From Algibacter mikhailovii (GTDB lineage Bacteria > Bacteroidota > Bacteroidia > Flavobacteriales > Flavobacteriaceae): a DNA stretch of 64,000 nt. Position 1 is the stretch's first letter; each line of letters begins with the position of its first letter. Below the pieces are notes generated by a model. The model was not told the origin of the DNA and made no database searches. It worked only from the letters and a program-made list of their open reading frames with translations. A program made the translations under genes and the position numbers. Where the stretch lies: positions 498,575 to 562,574 of the forward strand of contig NZ_BMWZ01000001.1 of NCBI RefSeq assembly GCF_014651495.1, read 5' to 3'. Positions 1 to 9,944 of the stretch are shown in pieces.

Positions 1-1
1 C

Positions 2-973
2 TTACTCCTTGGAATTTCATATTACACTATAGGTGGACTTAATTTTACACAAGTTAGTATTGACGATTTTCTTAAAAATTATATTAAGTATATACTGGTT
101 GTATTATGCTTTACAGAATTGGTCAAAGACACTAAAATAGAAGAAATATATATTCTCTTTCTTTTCGGGGCAGGTAGTATTCTTATTCATGCTGTTTTTT
201 TTTCAAATACTTTTATAATGGGCACAGAGAACTATGGCAGGTACAGTGGTTTCTATTTAAACCCGAATGCAGCAGGTTCTATTTGTCTTTATGGCTTTAG
301 TCTAAGCTATATTATAAAAAACACTAAACTCAAACTATTTGGTCAACTTCTTTTTTCTTTAGCGGGACTATTAACCATGTCCAGATACTTTATTTTAATT
401 TGGGTACTTATCAATATTATTGCGGTAGTTATGAATAGAAAAAATTTAGTTACGCCTGTTTTGGGTTCAATAGCTCTTATTTTTGTTCTGGTTTCAGGTA
501 CCATATCACTTAATTCATCTAGATTTGGTGCTCTTGAAAGTCTTTTTAATGATGAAAAAGTTAAAACAAAAGTAATAAGTAATGATAGTAGAACCGAGAC
601 TTGGGCCACCTACACTGACATTATATTGGACAAACCTTTTTTTGGAAATGGGTATCCTAAATTGCATGGTAATCATTTTGGGTTAACAGCTGGAGTTCAT
701 AATTTTTATTTACTCATACTTGGTGAAGCTGGTATAATTCCTTTTTTCATTATTTTATGGATTGTCTTTTTCCTAATAACCAAGGCTATTAAGCATTATA
801 AAAATAATTTATCTTTTTTATTTTTAACAATTACTATTACATCAGGTTTACTGGTGGCGCATACTGGTTTTGATAATTTTAAGCTGATATTTATGATGAT
901 ATTTTTGTATTTAAATTTTCAGAATCTAGAAAACAGACAGATTAATGTAAATAAACCAACCTTATTATCTTAG
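2..973 (+). CDS. O-antigen ligase / Wzy-type polymerase, 5' end cut by window
   Basis: The frame is open from base 2, so the gene starts before the window and only its C-terminal 323 residues are seen. A TTG at 119 is only an internal codon. The protein is very hydrophobic with several membrane spans and has the Wzy_C/O-antigen ligase features: a periplasmic loop with NSRFGALES, then HNFYLLILGEAG, where the conserved His lies just before the last membrane spans. Such proteins polymerise glycan repeat units or transfer finished glycan to lipid A-core in the inner membrane. Its place at the head of a glycosyltransferase cluster fits. Polymerase and ligase cannot be told apart from sequence. Confidence 0.8.
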   Translation, partial: LLLGISYYTIGGLNFTQVSIDDFLKNYIKYILVVLCFTELVKDTKIEEIYILFLFGAGSILIHAVFFSNTFIMGTENYGRYSGFYLNPNAAGSICLYGFSLSYIIKNTKLKLFGQLLFSLAGLLTMSRYFILIWVLINIIAVVMNRKNLVTPVLGSIALIFVLVSGTISLNSSRFGALESLFNDEKVKTKVISNDSRTETWATYTDIILDKPFFGNGYPKLHGNHFGLTAGVHNFYLLILGEAGIIPFFIILWIVFFLITKAIKHYKNNLSFLFLTITITSGLLVAHTGFDNFKLIFMMIFLYLNFQNLENRQINVNKPTLLS

Positions 974-1098
974 AAGAAAATCATATTTATTTGTTGCTAA
1001 CCTTAACCTTCATATAATTGTCAACGTTTAATAATTTTTTATGACAGGCGAAGAGTTACTTGATCTTGGAAAAACAAACTCATCAAAAATTTAATGAA

Positions 1099-2061
1099 AT
1101 GAAAAATTCACTAAAATATTTATACAAAAAAACAACAGTTGGACATTATATTATATCAAAACTTATTCGCGTAAATACTTTTTATTTACACTATATTAAA
1201 CCTGAAAAAAAATACTTAACAGATATTTTTGAGCGTAGATATGGTAGAAAAATAGATTTAAACAAGCCAAAAACGTTGAATGAGAAGATTATCTGGTTAA
1301 AACTGTATGACAGGACACCTTTGCACACTATTTGTGCTGATAAATATGGTGTAAGGGCTTACATTGAAGAAACGATTGGCGATAATTATTTAGTACCACT
1401 GTTGTACATGACTAAAAATGTGAAGGACATAACTCCTGAGAATTTACCCAACTTCCCATTAATAATAAAAACTAATCACGATAGCTCTGGTGGGGTATTT
1501 GTTTATGATAAGACTAAAATTGATTGGAATGAAACTAGATCTAGTCTTAAAAAACGATTAAAAAAGAATTATTATCCACAAAGTAAAGAATGGCAATACA
1601 AAAATATAGATCCTTGCATTATAGTGGAAAAGCTTCTGATAGATAAAAACGGAAATATTCCTAATGACTATAAAGTTCATTGTTTTAATGGCAAAGTTAA
1701 TATGATTTCAGTAGATGTTGGTCGTGATTCAGATGATCATTATAGAAATTGGTACAATGCAGAATGGCAAAGAGAACCATATGCATGGTCTTCTTCAAAA
1801 GGAGAAGGAAAAAAAACTGACCCTTCAGATGAAGACGTTGATAAACCATTAACTCTTGATGAAATGATAGTTCTTTCTGAAAAATTATCTAAACCTTTCT
1901 GTTATGTAAGGGTTGATTGGTATGATGTAGATGGCAAATTATATTTTGGAGAATTAACGTTCCATCATGATGGGGGCATGAAGCCTATTCTACCTGAAAA
2001 ATATGATGAAATGTTAGGACAAAAAGTCATTTTACCAAAAAAACAAATGGACAATCATTAA
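1099..2061 (+). CDS. TupA-like ATP-grasp protein, copy 1
   Basis: This is a member of the ATPgrasp_TupA family, named after teichuronopeptide biosynthesis TupA. Family marks are LNEKIIWLKLYDRTPLHT, ADKYGVRAYI, the nucleotide-binding stretch IIKTNHDSSGGVF and the metal/ATP end VRVDWYDVDGKLYFGELTFH. Family members are proposed to join amino acids or peptides to cell-surface polysaccharide. The frame is open back to a TTG at 1060, but I chose the ATG at 1099 because the protein then lines up with the N-terminus of its neighbour copy. The two copies share an almost identical C-terminal half while the N-terminal third has diverged. Substrate unknown. Confidence 0.85.
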   Translation: MKNSLKYLYKKTTVGHYIISKLIRVNTFYLHYIKPEKKYLTDIFERRYGRKIDLNKPKTLNEKIIWLKLYDRTPLHTICADKYGVRAYIEETIGDNYLVPLLYMTKNVKDITPENLPNFPLIIKTNHDSSGGVFVYDKTKIDWNETRSSLKKRLKKNYYPQSKEWQYKNIDPCIIVEKLLIDKNGNIPNDYKVHCFNGKVNMISVDVGRDSDDHYRNWYNAEWQREPYAWSSSKGEGKKTDPSDEDVDKPLTLDEMIVLSEKLSKPFCYVRVDWYDVDGKLYFGELTFHHDGGMKPILPEKYDEMLGQKVILPKKQMDNH

Positions 2062-2286
2062 ATCATGACTAAATTATAATACTTGGAACATCTGTTTCAT
2101 TAATAAGATGTATGCTTGCCCTATTGAGAGCCTAAGTAAGAAAGAACTTCCTGTAGAGAACAACAATAAAAATTATGATTATAAGAATTATAAACGCATT
2201 ACTTTTGGATATTACTATTTCAAATCCCAAGTCTAAAATATGTAAAAAACATAGAGATTATTAACTACTTAATTTTATAGATTAAA

Positions 2287-3267
2287 ATGAAAAAAATTAT
2301 AGATAACATAAAGGTTGCATATTATGCCATAAAAAACTCCAAGATTGGATATTATCCAATATCCTTATTATTAAAAATATATTACTTTCCGAGTTATTAT
2401 CTTTTACCTGAAAAAATGGTGCTAAAAAGAAGGTTTAAAAAACACCATAAACGGGAAATAGATCTAGATAATCCAAGAACTCTCAATGAAAAAATTGTTT
2501 GGTTAGAACTTCATGATAGAACACCTCTTCATACCATTTGTGCAGACAAATACGCTGTACGCAACTATATTAAAGAAAAAATTGGCAATAAATATTTAGT
2601 GCCCTTATATTATCAAACAAAAAGACCTGAAGATATTGTTCCCGAAAATTTACCAGAACCGCCTTTTATTATCAAAGCGAATCATGATAGCGACGGTGGT
2701 GTTTTTGTAAAGAACAAAGAAAATATTGAATGGCATAAAGTCAGAACTAGTCTTAGGAGAAGACTAAGTAAAAATTATTATCCACAAAGTAAACAATGGC
2801 AATATAAAAACATTGAACCCTGTATTATTGTAGAAAAACTTTTGTTGGACAGAAACGGAAATATTCCTAATGACTATAAAGTTCATTGTTTTAATGGTAA
2901 AGTTAATATGATTTCGGTAGATGTTGGTCGTGATTCAGATGATCATTATAGAAATTGGTACAATGCAAAATGGCAAAGAGAACCATACGCTTGGTCTTCT
3001 TCAAAAGGAGAAGGAAAAAAAACTGACCCTTCAGATGAAGACGTTGATAAACCATTAACTCTTGATGAAATGATAGTTCTTTCTGAAAAATTATCTAAAC
3101 CTTTCTGTTATGTAAGGGTAGATTGGTATGATGTAGATGGTAAACTTTATTTTGGAGAATTAACATTTCATCATGATGGAGGTAATAGGCCGATACTTCC
3201 CGAAAAATATGATGAAATATTGGGACAAAAAGTTATCCTACCTATGAAACAAGATGAAGATAAATAA
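2287..3267 (+). CDS. TupA-like ATP-grasp protein, copy 2
   Basis: This is a paralogue of the gene just upstream, in tandem, 326 residues. It has the same order of motifs: LNEKIVWLELHDRTPLHT, ADKYAVRNYI, FIIKANHDSDGGVFV and VRVDWYDVDGKLYFGEL. From the IPNDYKVHCFNGK motif onward the two proteins are nearly identical and the DNA contains a 128-base perfect match (1786-1913 versus 2992-3119). The N-terminal part is clearly different at protein and DNA level, which points to recent gene conversion rather than a single recent duplication. Predicted to be cytoplasmic and to form an amide or peptide bond during modification of the surface glycan. The two copies may have different acceptors. Confidence 0.85.
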   Translation: MKKIIDNIKVAYYAIKNSKIGYYPISLLLKIYYFPSYYLLPEKMVLKRRFKKHHKREIDLDNPRTLNEKIVWLELHDRTPLHTICADKYAVRNYIKEKIGNKYLVPLYYQTKRPEDIVPENLPEPPFIIKANHDSDGGVFVKNKENIEWHKVRTSLRRRLSKNYYPQSKQWQYKNIEPCIIVEKLLLDRNGNIPNDYKVHCFNGKVNMISVDVGRDSDDHYRNWYNAKWQREPYAWSSSKGEGKKTDPSDEDVDKPLTLDEMIVLSEKLSKPFCYVRVDWYDVDGKLYFGELTFHHDGGNRPILPEKYDEILGQKVILPMKQDEDK

Positions 3268-3406
3268 ACCTTAAGAGGAACAAATACTATATAAGTTCTT
3301 TCTGTTTAAGAGTCTATGCATCCAAAAAAAGAGAAGCTTTAAATAATAGTATTCCATTCTCCTATTTTAATTTTTAGGGAATAAGCATTTAACATTAATA
3401 AAAAAG

Positions 3407-4495
3407 ATGAATAATAAATTTAATTATAGAAAAAAGGTATTATTTGTTTTACCTACACTTACTGCTGGCGGCGCCCAACGTGTTATTTCTTTTGTCGCTC
3501 AGAATATTGATAATAAAAAATTTGAAAGCACTTTATTAATTATAGGGTCTAAAAAAGATGCTGCCTACAAAATTGAAAAAACACCAGTAATATATTTAGA
3601 CAAAGATCGTGTTCTAAACGCTATCCCAGCACTTTTTCTGTTTTTATTAAAACATCGACCTCATATAGTGTTAAGTTCAATTAGCCATTTAAATACCATT
3701 ATGGGAATAATGTCTCTCTTTTTTTTAAAAACTAAGTTTATAATAAGAGAGGCTAGTGTAGTTTCCTTTATGAGTAAATTTGGATCCAAACATAAAAACT
3801 CTAATAAACTACATTCTTTTTTACCTCATTTAAGTTACAAGTTTATTAATATCATTGTGTGTCAGTCTCGGGATATGGCTGATGATTTCATGAATATCTA
3901 TAAAATAAATAAAAATAAGATCGTAATTATAAACAATCCAATAACGCAAAATTACCCCGTTAAAAAAGAAACTAATAGCAATACAGGAATAACCAGATAT
4001 ATTACTGTTGGCCGACTTAGCAAAGAAAAAGGGCATAAAAGAATTCTTAGAATATTATCCAAGTTGAAATTTCCTTTTCACTATACTATTATAGGAGATG
4101 GTCCGTATAAAGAGGAGGTTTTTGCTGCGATCGATAAGTACAATTTAAATGAAAAAATAACTTATATTCCGTTCACTTCTGAAGTTTCAAAATATATAGC
4201 CTTAAATGACTATTTCTTACAAGGTTCTTATGTTGAAGGTTTTCCAAACACGGCACTTGAAAGTTGCTTAGTTGGAACTCCAGTTATAGCCTTTAATGTT
4301 CCTGGAGGTACAAAAGAAATAATAACTCATAAAGAGAACGGATATCTCGCTGAAAGTGAAGAGTATTTTTTAAAATGTTTGACTTCTTCATCGACTTTTA
4401 TCCCAACAAAAATTAGTGAATCCGTTAAATTTAAATTTAGCAAAAATAAAATAATAGATCAATACGAAACATTATTCAGCAAAATTACTCCTTAA
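3407..4495 (+). CDS. glycosyltransferase family 4 (GT-B)
   Basis: A 362-residue retaining GT-B glycosyltransferase. The N-terminal Rossmann domain opens with VLFVLPTLTAGGAQRVI, where the glycine loop binds the acceptor side. The C-terminal nucleotide-sugar domain has VGRLSKEKGHKRIL, IIGDGPYKEEV, and EGFPNTALESCLVGTPVIA, the E-x7-E signature of GT4. It works on the cytoplasmic face of the inner membrane, adding a sugar to the undecaprenyl-linked repeat unit. It follows the TupA pair on the same strand with a 139-bp gap. The specific sugar cannot be read from sequence. Confidence 0.9.
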   Translation: MNNKFNYRKKVLFVLPTLTAGGAQRVISFVAQNIDNKKFESTLLIIGSKKDAAYKIEKTPVIYLDKDRVLNAIPALFLFLLKHRPHIVLSSISHLNTIMGIMSLFFLKTKFIIREASVVSFMSKFGSKHKNSNKLHSFLPHLSYKFINIIVCQSRDMADDFMNIYKINKNKIVIINNPITQNYPVKKETNSNTGITRYITVGRLSKEKGHKRILRILSKLKFPFHYTIIGDGPYKEEVFAAIDKYNLNEKITYIPFTSEVSKYIALNDYFLQGSYVEGFPNTALESCLVGTPVIAFNVPGGTKEIITHKENGYLAESEEYFLKCLTSSSTFIPTKISESVKFKFSKNKIIDQYETLFSKITP

Positions 4496-4908
4496 TTCTT
4501 ACTTTCAAAAAATTTTGTGTGAAATTCATGAGATTAATTCCATTATATTTTGTTAGTAAAATTTTCTCAAAAATTACAACTTGAAAAAAGTTATGTCATT
4601 TATAAAATAATTGTGTAGGCTTTCCTTTTACAAAATACCTCGAAAATTCTGTAAATAAAAATAAAAGCCTCTTTTTGCGAGCAATCCCCAAAACTTTACA
4701 GAAAACAATTTTAAAACATACTAAATTTAATTGGCACAATCAAAACCAGCAAATAGAGTTGGTAATAAAGTATCTAAAAGTCTAAAAACATAATAATAGA
4801 CCCTAACATTTTAACCTATTTCGACTTATGCAAATAATATTTCTTTAGTTATCGTAAAACCATAAAAATATTCTAATATAGTAAGAACATACAAAAGGGC
4901 ATTTTAAT
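4496..4908. other. AT-rich intergenic stretch between convergent glycosyltransferases
   Basis: There are 413 bases between two genes that point at each other. I found no open frame of useful length, no hairpin followed by a T run and no repeat. It resembles the other empty spaces of the polysaccharide locus and may be eroded gene sequence. Confidence 0.5.
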
Positions 4909-6009
4909 TTATAGTAATTTAGGTTTAGATTTGAATAAACTAATATAATTTGCTGCCATAGTTTTTATGTTGAATTTTTTAGATCTTTCAAGACAGTCAT
5001 CAACAGTTTTCTTATAGAAAACAGCATTTGTGCTTAATTCAATAATATGATTAGCCAGTGTTTTCTCATCATTATCTTCAAATAATAAACCGGCACCTTC
5101 TACAACTTCTGTCAAACCTGGCACGTCTGACGCAACAAAAGGTTTCCCCGACGCTAATGCTTCAACACTCGATAAAGATAAGCCTTCGTAATGTGATGAA
5201 AGTACAATTACATCGACAGTTTTTAATAATTTTGGTACATCATTCCTTATCCCCAAAAAAAGAACTCTATCTGCTAAATCTAGTTCTTTGGTAGCTTTTT
5301 CACATTCGGATCTCAAAGGACCATCACCAACCAATATTAAAGTAAAATAATCAGGTAAATGTTTTAAAGATTTTATAAGTGTTAGTTGGTTTTTTTGAGG
5401 CGTAAAGCTTGAAACTTGTAATATTAATTTTTGATTATCATTGAAATTAATGTCCTTTCTTGAATATGCTAGGGCCAAATTAATTTCCTCTAAATCTATA
5501 CCGTTATATATTTTGGAGATATTTCCAAACCCCTTTCCAAGATGCTCTTTCAAGCTTAAATCAACTGAATCGGATATACTTATTATATTATCATACCTAT
5601 GATATAGTAATTTATCAAAAAACGTTAAAATTTTTGAACTTCGTCTTCTATTCGTCGTATTGTGTTCCGTGAAAACTAATTTATATTTTTTTTTAGAAGA
5701 AGTTAACATATCTGCTATCGCAACCCAATATAATGACGGAAACAAATGAACATGTACAACATCATAATGCTTAATATACTTCTTTATTTTCCAAATATTT
5801 TTTATTGAATAGACATTATTTTCTTCTCCTAGGGAATAAATTTTTATATCATTATACTCTGAAAGTATTTCTAAAAAAGGTGAATCCCCGCTTCGCAATA
5901 ACAATATATCCACCTTTAAACCCTGTTCTCTATATTTTATGACTGCATTTACTAAAAGTTTTTCTGCTCCTCCTGCAGTAAGCGAATTAATTATTTGTAG
6001 AATTTTCAA
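4909..6009 (-). CDS. glycosyltransferase family 4 (GT-B)
   Basis: A 366-residue GT4 enzyme on the minus strand. It begins MKILQIINSLTAGGAEKLLV, the glycine-rich loop of the N-terminal domain, followed by VHVHLFPSLYWVAI and FTEHNTTNRR. The donor domain has LQVSSFTPQKNQLTLI, LVGDGPLRSECEKA and HYEGLSLSSVEALASGKPFV with the E-x7-E pair. It transfers a sugar from a nucleotide donor to the lipid-linked glycan in the cytoplasm. It is oriented opposite to its neighbours and separated by long non-coding DNA on both sides, so it probably has its own promoter. Confidence 0.9.
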   Translation of the reverse strand: MKILQIINSLTAGGAEKLLVNAVIKYREQGLKVDILLLRSGDSPFLEILSEYNDIKIYSLGEENNVYSIKNIWKIKKYIKHYDVVHVHLFPSLYWVAIADMLTSSKKKYKLVFTEHNTTNRRRSSKILTFFDKLLYHRYDNIISISDSVDLSLKEHLGKGFGNISKIYNGIDLEEINLALAYSRKDINFNDNQKLILQVSSFTPQKNQLTLIKSLKHLPDYFTLILVGDGPLRSECEKATKELDLADRVLFLGIRNDVPKLLKTVDVIVLSSHYEGLSLSSVEALASGKPFVASDVPGLTEVVEGAGLLFEDNDEKTLANHIIELSTNAVFYKKTVDDCLERSKKFNIKTMAANYISLFKSKPKLL

Positions 6010-6557
6010 TTAGATTTTATTTAATTATTTTATAATTTTGACCTAAATTCATTCAATATTTTTTAAAATCTGCTATAAAGATTTTGTAAAATCATTTTTT
6101 CAAAAATACGTTTTATTTTTGTTAAAAATTGAGGCTTAACAGCCGTAATAAAACTCTTTATTTCATTTTAAACAATTTCAATAATTTCTCCTTATTTTCA
6201 AATAATAGAAGCTAAGTGTAGGAACGCTTTTCAGGCGATTGTTTTGGCCTCTAATAGTAAAAAACTACTTGAGTATCCCATTGTTCAACTTCAAAACTGT
6301 TAGTCATGCCATTATTAAAATAAAAATCATCTTAATAAACGTATTAATCTAACAATAGCTTCATTAATTAAATTAAAATCACTCCTTCCTAAAAGCATAT
6401 ATACTAACTATCAATTTGTCTAGAACAAATTCCAATTATCCTCTCTAAAAGACTGAGAAAATTTTACACACTGTATTAACCAAAAGAGCTTTTTTGCCCT
6501 TTAATCATTCGCATTTAAGTTTCAGCTAAATAATAGGCAAAGATTTCAAAATATCCC
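6010..6557. other. intergenic stretch, no recognised gene
   Basis: These 548 bases lie upstream of the GT4 gene and downstream of the ATP-grasp gene, both on the minus strand. Short open patches occur on the minus strand around 6210-6310, but all are broken by stops and I recognise no family. Possibly a remnant of a lost gene. No terminator-like hairpin was seen. Confidence 0.45.
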
Positions 6558-7643
6558 CTATCCATTATTTTTAATTTCATTGAGCAAAGGCGCCAAAACT
6601 GGTCCGTTGTTCAGCTGATGAATATTGATACCCTGGCCATCAATATTATATTCTATCAAAATAACATCTCCCATATTATCTATCGCTAAATCCCATGAAA
6701 TAATTTTAAAAAAAGGAGAGATTTTGTGAAGGGTCTTAACGGTTTGCTTCATTTTTTCTACAAAAGGTACTTTTATATCGGCGAATTTTATTCCTGAATC
6801 GGTTTCTAAAATACTTTCTCCCGATAATTGAAAACCTACCTTGTTCAAGCTACCGTCACTTTGAACACCACAAGAGATACCGCCTGTAGTACCATTATCG
6901 GTAACTGAACCGGTCTTTCCCATTCTAACTATAGTCGAAAGAATAGTAACTTCATTTTCGTTCAAGTATGACATTATCCTAAAGGTATTCAAAGATGTTG
7001 CATTGAGAGCAGACATAGATTCGTGTTGTATGACTTTTTTCTGAACTATATAATTTTTTTTATATTTCGCAAAAAGTTCCTCTATCCCATTTCCTTTATC
7101 AGTTATCCCCTTTTCAGAACTGAACGACCTAACATTCTTACCTCCCCATGTTGCGGTTGTCGGCTTTATAAATAGTGTTTCAGATGTATTACACAATTCT
7201 ATTGCTTCAGACATCGATATAAGTTCATTATTATGATACAAAAAACCGTTCATGTTCTTGAAAATAGTTTCTGGTTGTTTTGCAGCTCCGAATAATATAT
7301 CCAGCAAATTTTTATCTCCTAATGCAGATACGTAATTCTCCACACTTGTTTTTGGTTCTATGTTTATATAAAATAGATTCTCCGGTACATACGCCGGGGA
7401 GAATTGACCATTACACCCTGAATAGAATCTATGCCATGAAGTGTTTATTTTGTCAATTCCCAGTTTTTGGTAAAACAATGTGACTTCTTTTTGTTGTGAA
7501 GCCGACAAACGATTTTGGGGTCTTATTTTCAATAGTCCCTTAATCTTTTTTCTTAATAAACCTTCTTTATGCCATTTAGTAATAGGGGAGTAAATATGGT
7601 CAACAAAAAAATATTTTGCATTAAGTAATGTGATTTTTTTCAT
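6558..7643 (-). CDS. sugar-transfer associated ATP-grasp protein
   Basis: A 361-residue protein matching the ATPgrasp_ST family (ATP-grasp proteins found in glycan clusters). Visible marks are LFIKPTTATWGGKNV, the ATP-binding lysine/glycine loop, IVQKKVIQHESMSAL, SLNTFRIMSYLN, and ISWDLAIDNMGDVILIEYN, where the closing Asp/Glu/Asn bind metal and ATP. Proteins of this family are thought to activate a carboxylate and couple it to an amine during surface-polysaccharide modification. The real substrate is unknown. It stands alone on the minus strand with more than 500 bp of empty DNA on each side. Confidence 0.8.
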   Translation of the reverse strand: MKKITLLNAKYFFVDHIYSPITKWHKEGLLRKKIKGLLKIRPQNRLSASQQKEVTLFYQKLGIDKINTSWHRFYSGCNGQFSPAYVPENLFYINIEPKTSVENYVSALGDKNLLDILFGAAKQPETIFKNMNGFLYHNNELISMSEAIELCNTSETLFIKPTTATWGGKNVRSFSSEKGITDKGNGIEELFAKYKKNYIVQKKVIQHESMSALNATSLNTFRIMSYLNENEVTILSTIVRMGKTGSVTDNGTTGGISCGVQSDGSLNKVGFQLSGESILETDSGIKFADIKVPFVEKMKQTVKTLHKISPFFKIISWDLAIDNMGDVILIEYNIDGQGINIHQLNNGPVLAPLLNEIKNNG

Positions 7644-8417
7644 AATAATTTGAGAATAATACTTTTAAAACAGTTTCAAATTTCTTTTTTGGAAAGAAAA
7701 TATGCTACTTATGAATTTCAGTTAAAATTAGATTTATAAGGGTATCAAAACTAAATATGCAACAAAAATAAGTTAAATATTAGTAAACAGAGAATATTTT
7801 TGAAAACTGAAAAAGTGAAAGAGAAGTTAAATAGTTCAACAGTTGTAAAAGAAAAATTTTTCCTTAAATTTCTTTTATTGTGTTAAGAAAATAAGAGGTT
7901 ATTTCGGCATTTTTGGTTCTAGTAATAACCACTTGCTTTTTTTAAAATCACTAATTACTTATTAGATAAAAAAAATACAACTATGCTTAATAAATCGAAT
8001 ATTAAAAAACAAAATATTACAAATTACTAAAAACATAAACACCCACATAATATAAAAATATAAAACTATATTTGTCTCCAACGAAACTAGATAAAAAACT
8101 TTCATTTTTATTCTAATTTAAAAACCTTAAATTAAGCTCAATATAATGACGCTAATTATTAATTTTAACTATACGATTTTAAAAGAAGGTCTTCACTTTT
8201 TTATTGATGCTCCTCATAAAATAATGGAAAGTTTAACTTGAAATGATAATGTTACGGCTGCATCCGTTTCTAGTGAAATTGAAAATATTCGAGATCTAAC
8301 TTTTATCCTATATCATGTTAATATAAAACTTGAGCATACCAAAATTCAAATATATAAAAATGCTATTACCGAAAACTGACTAATATAGTCGATAATTAGT
8401 AATTCATCTATTAGGCA
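7644..8417. other. long non-coding stretch with possible gene remnants
   Basis: This is the longest gap in the locus (774 bp), between divergent genes. From 8146 to 8379 one plus-strand frame runs 77 codons with a single stop (TGA at 8239), unusually open for such AT-rich DNA. Its translation contains ILKEGLHFFIDAP, which I could not assign to a family. A second short open patch lies near 7880-7960. These may be decayed genes. The promoters of the two flanking divergent genes must also lie here, but I cannot place them. Confidence 0.4.
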
Positions 8418-9572
8418 ATGAAAAAGAAAATTATTAGAATCACAACAATTCCCGGTTCCATGGGTGGTCTTTTAAAAAATCAATTAAAATTCATGGCCAA
8501 TTATTATAATGTAATTGGTGTTTCTTCAAAAGGAGAAAATGACAGACTAAAACAGGTAGGCATTGAGCAAGGTGTTCGAGTTACTAATGTTGAAATGACA
8601 AGAACTATTTCTCCTATTAAGGATTTAAAATCACTTTATGCTTTATATAAAATTTTAAAATTAGAGAAACCACACATCGTACATACACATACTCCAAAAG
8701 CAGGCACCATAGGCATGATAGCTTCTAGACTAGCCAATGTACCGCATAGGTTACATACTATTGCTGGCTTACCTTTGGTTGAGGCAACAGGTTTTAAACG
8801 ATTCATTCTTAATAATGTTGAAAAATTAACCTATTCCTGCGCGACTAAAATTTATCCCAATTCTTTTGGTTTGAAAAAAATTATTTTGAATGAAAAATTC
8901 ACAAAAGAATCTAAGCTAAAGGTTATTGGTCAAGGTAGTTCTAATGGAATAGACACAAGCCATTTTGATCCAAATCTTTACGATAAAACTTTAAAAAAAC
9001 AGTTGAAAGAAAAACTGAATATAACAGAAAACGATTTTATATTTATTTTTGTAGGACGCTTAGTTGGAGATAAAGGTATTAATGAACTTGTTGAAGCATT
9101 TTGTGAAATTAATAAAACTTTTAATAACACTAAATTACTCTTAGTAGGTGCAGAAGAAAAAAAGTTAGACCCACTGCTGCCTGAAACTACTAATAAAATA
9201 AAGGCAAATAGTAATATTATTGAAACAGGATGGGCCAATGATGTACGACCATATTTGGCAATATCCGATGTTCTTACTTTTCCCAGTTATAGAGAAGGTT
9301 TTCCTAATGTTGTAATGCAGGCCTGCGCTATGGAATTAGCATGTATTGTTTCAGATATAAATGGGTGTAATGAAATTATTAAGCAAGGATTAACGGGTTT
9401 TATAATACCCAAAAAGGATACTAATTCTTTATATGACGCTCTAGTTTCTGTTTTATCAAAGAAAGAGCAAATATTAGAAATGGGTTTACTTTCCAGAAAA
9501 AATATAATAAAAAATTACGAACAGCGGGTCGTTTGGAAAGCTATTCTAAAAGAATACAACCAGTTAAATTAA
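8418..9572 (+). CDS. glycosyltransferase family 4, PglA/CapM-like
   Basis: A 384-residue GT4 enzyme. The N-terminal domain has ITTIPGSMGGLLKNQLKFM and HIVHTHTPKAGTIGMIASRL, very typical of the PglA/CapM/WbpT group, which add the second sugar to an undecaprenyl-diphospho-monosaccharide. The donor domain has FVGRLVGDKGINELVEAF, LLVGAEEKKLD and SYREGFPNVVMQACAMELA with the E-x7-E-like signature. Together with the phosphoglycosyl transferase at 12491 it would make the first steps of the repeat unit. Start ATG is clear. Function to sub-group level is inference. Confidence 0.88.
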   Translation: MKKKIIRITTIPGSMGGLLKNQLKFMANYYNVIGVSSKGENDRLKQVGIEQGVRVTNVEMTRTISPIKDLKSLYALYKILKLEKPHIVHTHTPKAGTIGMIASRLANVPHRLHTIAGLPLVEATGFKRFILNNVEKLTYSCATKIYPNSFGLKKIILNEKFTKESKLKVIGQGSSNGIDTSHFDPNLYDKTLKKQLKEKLNITENDFIFIFVGRLVGDKGINELVEAFCEINKTFNNTKLLLVGAEEKKLDPLLPETTNKIKANSNIIETGWANDVRPYLAISDVLTFPSYREGFPNVVMQACAMELACIVSDINGCNEIIKQGLTGFIIPKKDTNSLYDALVSVLSKKEQILEMGLLSRKNIIKNYEQRVVWKAILKEYNQLN

Positions 9573-9944
9573 TATAATCAATTTCTCAATATAAATAAAA
9601 TCAATTACAAACAAGGAAATTAGACAACCCATACATGATTCCTATAGCACATTTTCAACTCCTGTCAATAATTAATTCCTACTAAAGGAATACGCTTATT
9701 TATGACTATTAGGCTATTAATAAACTTTAATAATTACATATCAAAAATATCCTTTAGCATTCTCTTTAATAATTTGATTTTAAAACATTTCAATAATCAA
9801 GCCCTAATAACTATTATTTGAATTATAATACAATAAAAAAAAATCATTACTTATTTTTAAAGAAAAAAGACTACCGTTTATAGAATTAAAAAAATATTGC
9901 TTCTTTAATCGGCAAAATAATAGAGAAGAACGTAATAATATTTC
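9573..9944. other. intergenic stretch, no recognised gene
   Basis: About 370 bases of very AT-rich DNA between a glycosyltransferase and a pseudogene. I see nothing in it: no long frame, no terminator hairpin, no repeat. Its right end may contain the eroded first codons of the neighbouring pseudogene. Confidence 0.45.

Noticed and set aside
1060-1098. TTG at 1060 as start of the first TupA-like gene.
   Set aside because: The ATG at 1099 gives a protein that lines up with the N-terminus of the tandem copy; the added 13 residues have no counterpart.
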